From NCBI GenBank assembly GCA_002104905.1, contig MCFE01000134.1, positions 62,001 to 126,000 of the forward strand: 64,000 bases of DNA, written 5' to 3'. The stretch is from Basidiobolus meristosporus CBS 931.73 (Eukaryota; Basidiobolomycota; Basidiobolomycetes; Basidiobolales; Basidiobolaceae). Positions 10,432-22,240 of this stretch are shown piece by piece; position 1 is the first letter of the stretch, and every line of letters starts with the position of its first letter. A program made the translations under genes and the position numbers. The notes below the pieces were generated by a model. The model was given only the letters and a program-made list of their open reading frames with translations. It searched no databases and had not been told where the DNA came from.

Positions 10432-10658
10432 TTCTCAATATTCAGGAGCATTCTGTAACTGTTTCAGGGTTAGTACATAATGTTTGGTAATAGTGCTAAT
10501 TTGATCCTGACTATAGGGGAATAATCATAAGATCATATATCTGGAGAAAGTGGCAAAGTTAAGGCAGTAAATGAGTCCTACAGTGACTAAGACTAGCCTA
10601 GAATTGTTAAGTAAATTTTTAGCTGCTGAATGATACCAAATAGTCCAATATTTCAACA
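10432..10658 (-). repeat. Right part of the solo copia LTR split by the full-length copy
   Basis: Starts with the duplicated TTCTC, continues as the remaining LTR sequence and ends TTTCAACA, followed by GATGT. See the left part at 5599-5745. Confidence 0.92.
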
Positions 10659-11463
10659 GATGTTTGAACCGTTTGAGCACATGGCAAATAGCTTTGGTAT
10701 ATCCCAAGTGTCTATAGCAAGCATTCATTCAAATATTTGAACATTAGTCAGTAATCTAGCAGAAATGGATACCTCAGTGAGCTGACAGTCATAGATAAAT
10801 TTGAGCAAGATGCTGTATACTGAGATTGCTATCAAAATGCCAGCAGATGTATGCAAGTAGCCATACAACACGGCAAGCACTCAATGCAAGAATCAACTGC
10901 AAGCAAGAGGGTTTGATGAGGAGGCTGTGTGCTAGCAATTTTGCATGCTATTTTCCCAATATAGACCAAACTACTCCCAATGTGCCTCAACTTGCAACCT
11001 GAGCTGATTTTGAGCAGGCTTCCCCTAAAAAGACTAAAATACTGCTCAATTTATGGTAGAGGTAAATGGCTTCCAAGAGCAACATACACAGGACTCACCA
11101 AGGCAACTTTTTGGGGTACCAATCAGAGGAAATGTCAATACATTGATGAATCAAAAAGTTAGCTTCAGCAGGAAGAATACAGACCACAGACAACTGCATT
11201 GAAACATTTGAGACAGAACCCTATCAACAAATGTACTACATTTTTACACGTTATCTGTGACACCAGTGCAACAATTCAATATTTCCTGTAGCTATACAAC
11301 TGGCTAAGTGCTAGCTGTGATACCTTGAGAAGCTGCTAGAAACAGGGATATACATGCTACATAGGCAAGATGGGATATTTGTAGGCAAATCTGATAGCTT
11401 GTGAGCTGGACAATAAGCCATTGTGAGGTCTCCCTATGCTGCCCACTGGTAGCTATGGTATTG
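10659..11463. other. Unassigned sequence, probably decayed retroelement
   Basis: No gene. A weak plus-strand open stretch at 10980-11162 and a following DTSA-like residue group near 11265 resemble a Gag/protease region of a gypsy element, but the match is too poor to name. It abuts the solo LTR at 11464 without a polypurine tract. Confidence 0.3.
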
Positions 11464-11832
11464 TGTTATGATATACCACTTGAATGTTTAAGTTAGATCA
11501 GTTTTTAGTCAAATCAATTAGTTGTAAATTTAGCTTACCGGCATATCAGTGTTATCTATCAAATCAGTAGCATTAGTCAGCAAATGAATTAGCAGATCCT
11601 TATCAGACAGAAATAGATGTACCAAGTAGGAACTTATTGGGTCATGATGACGCAATCAAATGAGTTATCAGTCACAGCTAACATTAGGGAATACATTTAG
11701 TCATCAATTGATCTGGCAAAATGTAAATATGAAGCTGCTAGAACCTCAAAAAAAATCAGTTCAAGTTTTAGTGAATACAATACTAGCTAAACTCCCTAAT
11801 CTTCTACAACTCCTATACCAAGACTTGTAACA
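11464..11832 (+). repeat. Solo LTR, gypsy family A
   Basis: Starts TGTTATGATA and ends CTTGTAACA; 369 bp. Flanking tetramers are ATTG and AGTG, agreeing at three of four positions, as expected for an old 4-bp duplication. No internal sequence adjoins either side. Confidence 0.9.
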
Positions 11833-11958
11833 AGTGTACAAAGTTGCTTGTAGCTACTGCTGATTGTGATGCATGCACTGGCACACTATATGGGACATGC
11901 TTAATGCTGATGGAACAGATTAAATATATTCTGCCTGGCATTGATTTCCTGATTGTCC

Positions 11959-12699
11959 TGTTGCAAATTGAGAAGTGATTTTGTCTAATGAGCTTATAAA
12001 GAAATAGTGAAAATAGTTGAACTGTTGTTCATTCATAAAGAAGCTCAGTATTTATACCTCTCTAGAAGTAATGCAACTGTAACACTAAGTAAGGAGAGCT
12101 TCCCAACACTCTGAAGCATACTGCAAAAGCTTCAGGCTTAGTACATAATGCCTGGTAACAGTGCTAATTTGATCCTTGTTATGATCTACCGCTTGAATGT
12201 TTAAGTTAGATCAGTTTTTAGCTGAATCAATTAGTTTTATGTTTAGCCTATCAGTACATCAGTGTTATCTATTAAATCAGTAGTATTAGTCAGCAGATGA
12301 ATTAGCAGATCCTTATCAGACAGAAATAGATGTACCAAGTAGGAACTTATTGGGTCATGATGATGCAATCAAATGAGTTATCAGGCACAGCCTACATTAA
12401 GAAATACAATTAGTCAGCAAATGATCTGGCAAAATGTATATAAGGAGCTACTGGAACCTCAATAAAAATCAGTTCAAGTTTTAGTGAATACAATACTAGC
12501 TAAACTCCCTATTCCTCTACAACTCTTATTCCAGGACTTGTAACATCCTGACCAAAGGAGAATAATGATAGGAACATAGATCTGATGAATTTGGCAAAAT
12601 CAAGGCAGTAGATCAGTCCCAAAGTAACAAGAACCAGTCCAGAATTTTAGAGTGAATTTTTAGCTACTAAATAATAACAAATAGCCCAACATTTCAACA
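11959..12699 (-). repeat. 3' LTR of the degenerate copia, interrupted
   Basis: Begins TGTTGCAAATTGAG and ends ATTTCAACA before a polypurine complement. After removal of 12177-12549 (solo gypsy LTR plus one TCCT copy) the remainder is about 368 bp and aligns with the intact copia LTR with many transitions. Confidence 0.87.
12177..12545 (+). repeat. Solo LTR, gypsy family A, inserted in a copia LTR
   Basis: TGTTATGATC to CTTGTAACA, 369 bp. Flanks are TCCT (12173-12176) and TCCT (12546-12549). The intact copia LTR has the uninterrupted site GATCCTGAC, which proves a 4-bp duplication. Confidence 0.95.
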
Positions 12700-14850
12700 C
12701 TCCCCCTGAGCTAAATAATTACTCAGTCCTATCCTGCTTCCAAGAATCTCAAATTGTGGCATAGTTAGGGGTTTTGTCAATATATCTTCCACTATTTTGT
12801 ATGTTGGGTAGTCAACAAACTCTACTAAGTTGTTCTCTACAGCTTGCCTCACAATGTAGAGTTGTATATCTGTGTGCTTAGCTCTAGCATGACTAGTAGG
12901 ATTTCTAGTGGATGAAATACAATTCTAATTATCCTTGTAAGTCCATGTTGGTTCATCTGAATTAAGCCTTAGTCTTGGAATAATTTTTGTAGCCATGTAT
13001 CCTCAATAGTTGCCTGACAAGTGGCCATATACTCAACTTCAGCTGTAAATAGGGCCACAGTAGGTTATATCTCTCAGGTAAGTAATGGCTGCACCAGCAT
13101 AAAGAAGTCCATGCCTGGTGGTAGAGCTCCTGTCAATCAGATCTCTACTCCAATGTAAATCACTATAACCATTGAAATATTGCCTTTTAGCTGCCCCAGA
13201 GTATTCCTGTTCCATATTTATGGTACTTTGTAGATATCTGAAAATTTGCTTGACTGCTATGGTTTAATCCAATCCAGAACTTTGTATGAATTGACTGACA
13301 ATTCCCACTGCCACTGCAATATCCAGAAAGGTAGACACCAACAAGTACATCAGGCTACCAGCCATTTATTGACAGGGGAAGTTTTGGTCCATATTTGAGC
13401 CATTTTTAGCTAAAACTGGCTGAGACTTGCCCAGTTTCAGGTTGTTGTCAATTGGGGTAGCTGTAGGCCTGTAATGCCTTATTTCAATGCATCCAAAAAT
13501 GCCCTTGGTGTACTTGCACTGAATCAGCACAATATTTGGTGTAGGTATGTCAAATATGACTTCTATTCAAAGAAAATTGCTCTTTTTTCAAGAACTTTCA
13601 TCTCAGACTTGCTGAAGAGATCTGTTTTTGTCTGCTTAAGTGACTCCTGGTCACTTGTAGCTGTTATTAAGTAGTTCACACAAAGAATCAGAATGATCAC
13701 ACCCTTTCAAGCCTTGTAACATGTAAACTGTGATCAGCAGTGCTACAAATAGAACAAATCTCCTCTGTATACGTGTCAAGCTTATAATACAATGCTCTAG
13801 GTATCTGCTTAAGTCTATACAACAATTTTTTGAGTCCACACACCTTATGGGGGCCTTTTAGATCTGTAAAGCCTTCCAGTTGCTCCACATATATAGTGGC
13901 TTACAGATTTCCATTTAGAAAGGGTGTTTTGACAGCCATTTGGTGTAGATCTAGACTGTGTACAACTGCCAGGGCTAGGACTGTCCCAAAGGAGCTAAAC
14001 TTGGCAACCAGACCATATATTTTGTGAAAATCTAGGTCCTGGATCAGGGATTAGCTTCTTATTAGCTTTCTCCCAGATGGTAAAACTGCTGGTTCCCATG
14101 TTTTTGCCCTGATTGGCAATTGATACCCCTCCTGCATGGCTTGTTGCCACATTGTAGCATCTGGACTTTGCATTGCTGGCTCCGGATTCTGAGGTTTGGC
14201 ACATAGGGCAAGAAAAGCTTCTTCAGGATAGTTGAATGTCTGCCACCAGGATCCAGGGGCATTTTCTTTTCTTGTAGGTCTTATTACCAGGATAACCTGC
14301 TCTGATCTGGAACAGGTGGATTTAACTTCTGTATCTGGCTGAATCAGGTACATTTCTTCTTCATTAGTAGCATTTTGCAAACTCCATTGAGCAGTATTTC
14401 CCTTCATTGACAGCTTGAAGTACCCCCAATTAGCACCCAGTTTGTATTTCTGCTATGTTCATGAAATGCACAAATATCTCTAAGGCCCCATCCTCTGTCC
14501 TGAAGAAGTAAATCTGAATATCTTGTCTTGTTATCAATTAATGTTATAAAGTATCTCTTGGCTCCAAAAGTCAGTGTACTCATGGGCCCACATATGTCTG
14601 AGTGCACAATAACCAAGATATTACTAGTGTTGATGCTCCTGAGCTCCTGAGAGTGCCTAGCCTGTTTGCCATTTGTACAATCCTTACAGTCACTCAATCT
14701 GATTGATATTGAGTAGTTTAGGCCCAAAATAAGTTAATTTTTTACTAATTGGCTCATTTTTTGCTCCCCAATGTATCCTGGCCTCCTGTGCCACAACTCC
14801 CTGTCAGTTTCATCAGTTTCAGCAATGTTGACATACTCAGGTATAACGAT
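12700..14850 (-). pseudogene. Degenerate copia pol, integrase to RNase H (minus-strand arm)
   Basis: Read on the minus strand, residues follow the intact copia protein from the pre-integrase domain (CKDCTNGKQA near 14660) through integrase (HSDICGPM near 14590), the RT thumb and palm (MEQLEGF, CGLKKLLYRLKQ near 13800-13890) to RNase H at 12750-13150. It is broken by many stops, frameshifts and a deletion within integrase near 14400. Not one CpG occurs in 13081-13680, although the homologous 540-600 bp of the intact copy has about seven. No product is expected. Confidence 0.88.
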
Positions 14851-17327
14851 TTACAACTCTCCACTGGCAGCTACTGCAAGTGGGTTCATACTACTGACTG
14901 TGAATGATATCTCAGATGCTACTGCAGCAATACTGACTGACATACTCCATATACCTGGAATAGCTAAGAACCTGCTCTAAGTTAGTGAAGCAAGTGCTGA
15001 GAGACTGAAATTTAGTTTTATTAAGCTGAGCTGTTTAATATTGAGTGTAAATGGGTAAGAATTAGCTTTGAGAATCAGAGATCACAATATGCACATGTTG
15101 CAATGCAATATCATAGTACCTGAGTATGTCAACATTGCTGAAACTATTGGAACTGACTGGAAGATGTGGCATAGGTGGCCATGACATATTGCAGAACAGA
15201 AAATGAGCCAATTGGTGAAAAATGAACTTGTTTTAGGCCTTAATTACACAATGCCAATCAAGTTGAGTGTCTGTAAGGGATGTTCATATGGTAAACAACC
15301 TAGACAACATTTCTGGAGCTCAGGAGGCATCAACACCACCAAAATATTGACTATTGTACACTCAGACAAATGTGGGCCCATGATCACACTGTCCTTTGAA
15401 GGCAAGAGATACTGCATGTCGTTTGTTGATCATAAGACAAGATATGCATAAGTATACTTCCTCAAAACAAAGGATGAGGCTTTTTGGATGCTTGAGCATC
15501 TCAAGAAGATGGCAGAGACCTAAGCAGGGTGTATACTGAAAATACCTTGAAATGACAATGCAGAGGAATTCTGCTCAAAGATTTTGCAAAATACTGCTCA
15601 TCAACTGGTATTCCTCAGACCACTGTTCCACAGACTGTAAACCACAATGGAGCAGCAAAATGTGCAAATAGAACAATATTAACAATGGGAATATCTATGC
15701 TACATGATAAGGGAATGGACTACAGGTTTTGTGCTGAACTGGCTGCAACCACAGTGTACATTGAGAATAATGCCCAATAACAGCTCTATATGATCCTACA
15801 CTCTTTGAAGCATATACATGCAAAAAACCAGACTTCTAGCACCTCAAGATCTTTGGCAACGGTGTCTTTTATCACATTGTTGACAAAAAATGCTCAAAGC
15901 TGGACGCAAAGAGTTGAATAAGGATCTTTATTGGGTATAATGATGATACTAAAGGGTACTGAGTGCATGATGGTGGAATTTAGAAGCTGTTCAAGAGCAG
16001 GGATGTTGTATTTGAGTAGAATTCAGATCAGAAAGCCACAGAAATCATTGGCTAGCTGCCTGATGATACAAACAATGCCAATGAGTAAAATAAATACCAA
16101 GTTCAGCTAGATACAGAAACTATTCTACTAGTTGCAGATCAGAGCAAATTATCCCAGTCAGGAGATGTACCAGAATAACAAATGCCCCCATATCCTGGTG
16201 GCAGACATCCAATGATCATGATAATGCTTGCCTTGCCTTATGTGTCTAACCTCAGAATCTGGAACAGGCAATACAAAGTCCAGATACTACTATGTGGCAA
16301 CAAGCCATGCAGGAGGTGTACCAATTACTGATCAAAGCAAAAATATTGGTACATGTAGACTTAACAAATGGGAGAAAGCCCATAGGATGTAGTTGAGTCT
16401 ACAAGATCATGATAACCTCAAATGGCACAGATGAATAGTACAAGGCAAGATTGATGGTCAAAGGCCAGGAGGCACCTAAACAGACAAAATCATCTCTCTT
16501 CAGCAAGTTTTAGATGAAAGTTCTTGGAAAATTCAGCTTTTTCTTGGAATTGAAGTAAATTTTGACATACCTATGCAGAAAATTATGCTAAATCACTTGT
16601 AGTCAGGGATATTCATAGATGCTGCAAAAGGATAATTGCAAGCCTGCAGCTCCCTCTATGGACAATAATCTAAAATTTGGCAAATCTCAGCCAGTTTTAG
16701 TTGAGAATGGCTCAAATATAGACAAAAACTTTCCCTTTCAATCAATAGTTGCTAGCCTGATATACCTGTTGGTGTCTACCTGTCTGGATATTGCAGTGGC
16801 AGTGGACACTGCCTGTCAATTCATGCAGAATTATGGATCAAATCAAATCAGTACAGTTAAGTAGATTTTCAGATATCTATAAGCTATCAAAACATGGTAC
16901 TGGAATACTCATGAGCAGCTATTAGGTGTGAACTTGATGGTTAGAATGATTCAGATTGTAGTAGAGATATGATTGACAGATGCTCTACCACTGGGTATGT
17001 ACTTCTTAATGCTGCAACAGCTATTACTTTGAATTGCAAGAAACAACCAACTGTGGCCCTGTCTGCAGCTGTAGCTGAGTATATGGCTGCTTACCAAGCA
17101 ATTAAGGAAGCTATATGGCTTCAGAAATTATTCAAAGACTTAGGCTTTAACTCAGATGAGCCAACATGAATTCCAAAGATAATCAAAATTGTATTTCATT
17201 AGCTAGGAACTCTACTAATCATTCCAGAACTAAGCACATAGATATATTGACAAAACCAGTAGTTAAACCACAATTTGAGAATCTCAGAGAGGAATCAAGA
17301 GAAAGAAATTCCTTAGTTGAGGGGGAG
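14851..17327 (+). pseudogene. Degenerate copia pol, plus-strand copy inside the minus-strand element
   Basis: From 14851 the plus strand encodes the copia protein starting just after the protease (LAATASG, HIPGIAKNLL), then pre-integrase (MSQLVKNELVLGLNY), integrase (VHSDKCGPM), part of RT and RNase H (CSTTGYVLLNA near 16980-17040), ending at a polypurine tract (17316-17327). The 5' LTR, gag and protease are absent, and an internal deletion near 16470 removes most of the RT palm. With 12700-14850 it forms a large, diverged inverted repeat with almost no spacer. Confidence 0.86.
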
Positions 17328-17696
17328 TGCTGAATTATCAGACTCTTTGGTATCTTTCAGCAGCTAAATATTTACCCAACAGTTCCATATTAGTCTTGGT
17401 CACTGTAGGCATATTTGCAGTCACAACTTCACCAGTCTCTTCACATCTATCATCCTTTGATTATTCCCCTATAATGAAGATCAAATTACCACTTTTTACC
17501 AAACATTATGTACTAACCCTGAAACTGCTACACAATGCTCCTGAATGTTACAAAACCCTCCTTACTTAGTGTTACTGCTGAATTACTTCTACAAAGGTAT
17601 AAATACTGATCCTTTTTATGAATAAACCTGAGTTTGACTATTATTACCATAACATGATAAGTTTTTTATATCCAAATCACTACTTAAGTTGCAATA
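17328..17696 (+). repeat. Copia LTR in plus orientation
   Basis: Starts TGCTGAATTATC directly after GGGGGAG and ends AAGTTGCAATA. At 369 bp it has the full family length, although both ends have mutated (TGTTG to TGCTG, AACA to AATA). It is the 3' LTR of the inserted plus-strand fragment. Confidence 0.88.
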
Positions 17697-18963
17697 TTAT
17701 GTTGCATGGTAACTTGAAAATATTATGATCTCTAATTCACAAAGCTACCTTTTGTCTATTTCCACTCATTATTGAGCAGTACAGCTTAGTAAAAGCAATT
17801 TCAGTCCTTGGGTGTTTACTTTACTGACTGAGAGTAGACTTGTAGCTATTCCAGAGACAAAGAGTATGCTGGTCAGTTTAGCTATTGTTAACCTCAATCT
17901 ATTACACATATTTAGCTGTATAGACCCACTGGCAGTAGCTTCCAATGCAGAATTGTCTCCCAGATAAACCTTTCTAGCCACAATAGTTTTCAAGTTGCTG
18001 GACCACTTCTTTATACCTCTAATATATTGTGATACACCAGATAAACCTTTCTTACAGGAATAGTCTTTAATTTGCTGAGCCACTCCATTATGCCACAAAT
18101 ATGCTGTGATGCTCCAGAGTCAATAGACTATTCACTACTTCAGTAACTTGCACTTTCTTGTAAAATTCCAAATCACTGTTCTTCAGTAGTTACATGGTTT
18201 GTGTGCTGCAGTTTCTGTCTTTTGTCTGCTTGTTTCTTCTTGCATTATCTGGCTTAGTATCCTGGCTGCTTGCAGTAGTTACATCAGCCAGGTTTTCTTT
18301 GCTTTTGTTACTTTCCCTTCTTTTCTGGGTATCTTTCCAAGGTAAATAAAGCATTATCTTCAATTATCTCTGCTTGATCATTACTTCTGAGTTCTTCATG
18401 GAGAAGTCTTCCTTTAACATAGTCAGAAGTCAGATTGTCTTCTCTGCTTCGAAAAAAAGTTATGAGTGGCTCATACTTGACTAGTAAGCTGCAAAGCAGA
18501 CAGATTATCTTTTCTTCATCATCTACACCAGCATTAATACTGTTAATAGCTTCTTCAAGTGGCTTCATTATGGTAATGAGTTGTAGTATGTCATCATCTG
18601 GCTTTTTCCTCATGTTGAAGAAGTTATGGATTGAATAAAGCTTACTTGATACTGACTTTGCTCTAAAGATCTTACCTAAGGATTCCCATGCTGCTCTGGC
18701 AATATTTGAAGCGTAAACTTGTCCTATGAAGGAATCTTGCACATTGCTACATAGGGCATTAAAGGCTTTTTTCCCTTCTGTTGAAACTTTGCCACTACTT
18801 CTGCTGTTCCTTTGGGCTCACTTCTTTTCCTGTAGCTATATTCCAAAGATTTCTTTCTTCAAGGTGTATCTGCATCTTCATTCTCCTAAGTCTGTAGTTC
18901 TTCCCATCAAGCCACTTATTTACAGGGAGAATGTTAGCTTTGTTCTGTTTGCTAGTAGATGTC
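17697..18963 (-). pseudogene. Degenerate copia gag and protease (minus strand)
   Basis: Minus-strand translation runs from the original ATG at 18963 (MTSTSKQ) through the Gag region (VQDSFIGQVYASNIARAAWE; FFNMRKKPDDD), a damaged zinc knuckle near 18250-18290 and a protease-to-linker region (CHNGVA-like, LGDNSALEATASG) to the junction at 17697. At least one frameshift separates the first 70 codons from the 145-codon open stretch at 18308-18742, and stops interrupt the rest. It completes the element whose pol lies at 12700-14850. Confidence 0.87.
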
Positions 18964-18988
18964 ATCTTCATATAGATTAAGGCAATTG

Positions 18989-19000
18989 GGGCTCATAACC
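18989..19000 (-). promoter_or_regulatory. Primer-binding site of the degenerate copia
   Basis: Plus strand GGGCTCATAACC, adjacent to the LTR at 19001. It is identical to the site of the intact copy and complementary to the anticodon arm of initiator tRNA-Met. Confidence 0.82.
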
Positions 19001-19213
19001 TGTTGCATTTCAAGAAGTGATTTGGATATAAGGAACCTATTGAGAAATAATGACAATAATTGGCTGTTGTATATTTGTAAAGAAGTTGAGTATTTATACC
19101 TTTGCAAAGGTAAGTTAGGGCTGTAGGTTAGTCCTACAGTGCCCCACACTAGTCCAGAATTATTATGAAATTTTTAGCTGCTGAATTATACCAAATAGTC
19201 CATTATATCAACA
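19001..19213 (-). repeat. Shortened 5' LTR of the degenerate copia
   Basis: Begins TGTTGCATTTCAAG and ends ATATCAACA, but is only 213 bp. The central part of the 369-bp LTR is missing, as an internal deletion between about 19113 and 19130. Confidence 0.82.
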
Positions 19214-20099
19214 AGTCTTTTATTATGCTGGCCTTAAGGTGGTGCTATTGTAGACTCCTTTCAGCCTCTCAAATACTACTCTGGTCTTTATTATTGCACT
19301 TATTGACTGCACAAATCTTTAATGTCTTTCAATATCTGGGCCTATGTACACAATCACAGTCTCTCCCACCTATTCTGTGATAGGTTTTTATTCAGGCTTT
19401 GTCTTTGGGCACAGTTGAGGTGTTTTAAGCACTTTACCAATGATCCCATCAAAAGTCCATCCCAAAACTTAAATCTAGCAACTAAGAGGTATGGCTGCCA
19501 TTAGAATACCACAAATAGACTGATGAAAAGCATAACAAACCATATTACCCTGCTGGTGGATGAGATGGAATCTGAAGGTGTACCAACTACTGATCAGAAT
19601 ATAGTAGTTACCTATGAACAGTTATTATGAGGATCACATCAAGAGGCCAACACAAGCTCAAAGTTCTGTCACTAAGAGGTATTGATGTCTTCAGGGTACT
19701 TTGCAAAGACCGTCAAAAAATAATAGCATCTCAGATTTGAAAAAAATTTATTCAAAATATTTCACCACAGCAATACCTAAGTGACTTTTGATTGGTTCTT
19801 GGCCAATCCTTTCACTCTTTGATCCTGGACACTCAATCACCTCTGATGTCTGTGTACATTGATTGGCTGTTTCTTCTGTTTTACACCCCTTACTTCCTGA
19901 CTCAAAATATGCTCTGAGTTCTCAGGTATACAAGTTGGTTAATTTCCATTCAATCTTCAGTTGTAACTCAATGTCAAATTGAACTGACCTATATAAGTCT
20001 CTATACCAAGCACCAATGCAAAGCCCAACCCCAAACTCAAAAAGTAACTACATCAAAACTCACCACTGCATAAGCATTTCTGCATATATGCCCTTTTTC
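19214..20099 (-). mobile_element. Transposon X fragments (second ORF and subterminal region)
   Basis: 19214-19440 matches the middle of the X second ORF in reverse (compare 25905-26110). About 19440-20099 matches the X subterminal and 3' region in reverse (compare 22785-22850 and 24030-24420), including the ACTAAGAGGTAT segment and the run of short repeats around CACTCAA. The X sequence resumes at 32709 after the gypsy element, so this copy was its target. Confidence 0.75.
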
Positions 20100-20782
20100 T
20101 ATTATGATCTAACACTCAGATATTCAAGTTAGATCAGTTTTTAGTCAATTTAATTAGTCTTATATTTGTTACAAGACTTGGTATAAGAGTTGTAGAGGAA
20201 TAGGGAGTTTAGCTAGTATTGTATTCACTAAAACTTGAACTGATCTTTATTGGGGTTCCAGCAGCTCCTTGTATACATTTTGCCAGATCAATTGCTGACT
20301 ATTTGTATTTCCTAATGTAGGTTGTGGCTGATAACTCATTCAATTGCATCATCATCACCCAATAAGATCCTACTCAATAAATCTATTTCTGTCTGATAAG
20401 GATCTGCTGATTCATTTGCTGACTAATTTTACTGATATGATAGATAATACTGATATACTGATAACCTAAACATATAACTAATTGATTTGACTAAAAACTG
20501 ATCTAACTTAAACATTTAAGCGGCAGATCATAACATATTTAGCCTATCAGAATATTATTGTTATAAATTAAATTGGTAGTGTTAGTCAGCTGATAAATCA
20601 GGAGATCCTTGTTGGACAGAAATAGATATATCAAGTAAAATATAACTGGGTAATGATGATGCAATCAAATGAGTCATCAGCTGCAGCCCATATTAAGAAA
20701 TACATTTGTTCCACCATTAGTCTGGCAAAATTTATGTAAGGAGTTGTTGGAACTTCAACAAAGATCAGTTCAAGTTTTAGAG
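20100..20782 (+). repeat. 5' LTR of gypsy copy 2, split by an inverted LTR of the same family
   Basis: 20100-20166 is the LTR start (TATTATGATCT for TGTTATGATCT), and 20536-20782 continues the same LTR (TAGCCTATC onward). The final part after AGTTTTAG at about 20780 is lost or diverged, and gag-like sequence follows. Confidence 0.85.
20167..20535 (-). repeat. Solo LTR, gypsy family A, inserted in the family's own LTR
   Basis: Plus strand TGTTACAAG to GATCATAACA, the reverse complement of the family LTR, 369 bp. Flanks are TATT (20163-20166) and TATT (20536-20539). The uninterrupted site can be seen in related LTRs as TTATGTTTAGCC. Confidence 0.95.
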
Positions 20783-22240
20783 GTTACTACACCTCCCTCT
20801 GGATGTAAGAAAATCAAGAATGGAAGAATACTCTGCAGCAAATTCTGGCCCAACAGCAACATTTGCTCCAGATCATTAGCCAGAAGCAACAAAGAATTGC
20901 AACTATAGCCCAGAACAAGCACAACCCTGTCAAGGGCAACTTTAGTGTGAAGGTTAACCAGTTTGATGGTAGAGTCAATGAAAAACTGGGAACTTGGCTC
21001 TTGCAGATTGAAGAAGATTTCAAGGCTAAGGGAATTGCTGTAGAACGCAAGTTGCATTATGCAGCTTCTTACTTGGCAGATGCAGCTTTACAGTAGTCTC
21101 ACAACAAGGTCAGGTCTGCCACCAAAATGGGATATTCTACAATCATTACCTGGGATGAGTTTGTGCTTGCAACTCAGAATGCTTTTGAACCCCCACTCCA
21201 GAAAACACTACTTAGAAGGAAGTTGAAAACACTCAAACACAAAGAAATGGTTATAGAATACATATATGAATATAGATGTCTACTTAAACAAGTTGAAAGA
21301 ATGTGCCCCATGGATCAAGTTGAATACTCTATTGATGGGTTGAAATCAAGATCCCGCAACAAATTACATTAGTGAAGACTTCAGACCACTGAAGAAGACT
21401 TCAGGATTACAATTGTCAATGCCTCAGCTATGTTTGAAGCGGAGAAGCCCATAATGCCTAGTTAGAGAGGCTATAATTACTATGAAAGAAGACAATCAGA
21501 AGCTTTGCCAAAAGAAATAGATGCTATGCTAAAGAATCCCACCTCAGAAGAATGCAAGAAGAAAGGACTCAACTTTGATTGCCACCAGCCCAGACATATT
21601 GCAAAGTATTACCCTCAGGAAAGAAATGGACAACAGTCAATAAGAACCTTCTACCATATTGAAGCCCTTGGGCATAGTAAAAGGTAGAATGGACTTGAGG
21701 AAGACTCAGAATTCACCTTCCATATGACAGAAGAGTACCTATTCCAAATATCCTCAAACTCAGGAAAGCTATCATAGGTGAATGGAGTAATCAATGGAGT
21801 ACCTACCAAGATTGTGCTTGACTCAAGAGCATAACATGAGTAAATGTCAAAGCAATTTGCTGTGAAAGCTGGAATCAACTTTGGGCCCACCAAATCAACT
21901 TCAGCCTCAACAGCTAATGCAAACTCTTACATAATCAACTGTATAGCCCAGCCAGTAAGAATGAGGATCAATGACTGTGAAGAATACCTACCGGTCTATA
22001 CATTTGGGAACTGCAAGTTAACCTTGTACTTAGGAAAACATGGCTATTCTGTTGTAATCCAGAGAACCCATGCTTCCCAGATTCAAGAAGACAATCAGAC
22101 TTATGAGCCCCTACCTGCCAGACTAGATTTCAGCTTGGTCAATTCCAGTGTGTGTAAAAGAAGTGAGCTTAGCAAGATCCAGCTCTTTAGAGCATTCAGA
22201 AAAGGTACCCAGATGCTTCTTGTAGTGGTTTCAAAGGAGG
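20783..22240 (+). pseudogene. Degenerate gypsy gag and protease
   Basis: A single original frame survives with scattered stops. It holds a Gag region (QIEEDFKAKGI, then WDEFVLATQNAFEPP, about 20860-21370), a damaged zinc knuckle (FDCHQPRHIAKYY, about 21576-21615, in which the last Cys has become Tyr), and a retropepsin-like segment (IVLDSRA, about 21815, where DSGA would be expected). A linker follows that ends with the residues found at the very start of this window (RKGTQM). At about 22235 it jumps straight to sequence that follows RT in copy 1, so the whole RT domain is deleted. Confidence 0.82.

Larger units (their letters stand above)
11959..19213 (-). mobile_element. Second, degenerate copia element carrying an inverted partial copy
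   Basis: Minus-strand copia relative of 5746-10431. It comprises a 3' LTR (11959-12699, itself split by a solo gypsy LTR), the C-terminal two thirds of pol (12700-14850), an inserted plus-strand copia fragment with its own LTR (14851-17696), then the N-terminal gag region (17697-18963), a primer site and a shortened 5' LTR (19001-19213). Host reading on both sides of the inserted fragment joins correctly at the pre-integrase segment. Flanks are TGTCC and AGTCT, too diverged to claim a duplication. CpG is almost absent. Confidence 0.85.

Noticed and set aside
11951-19218. 5-bp target duplication of the degenerate copia
   Set aside because: Flanks TGTCC and AGTCT share only three positions. 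Not enough to claim, although decay is possible.
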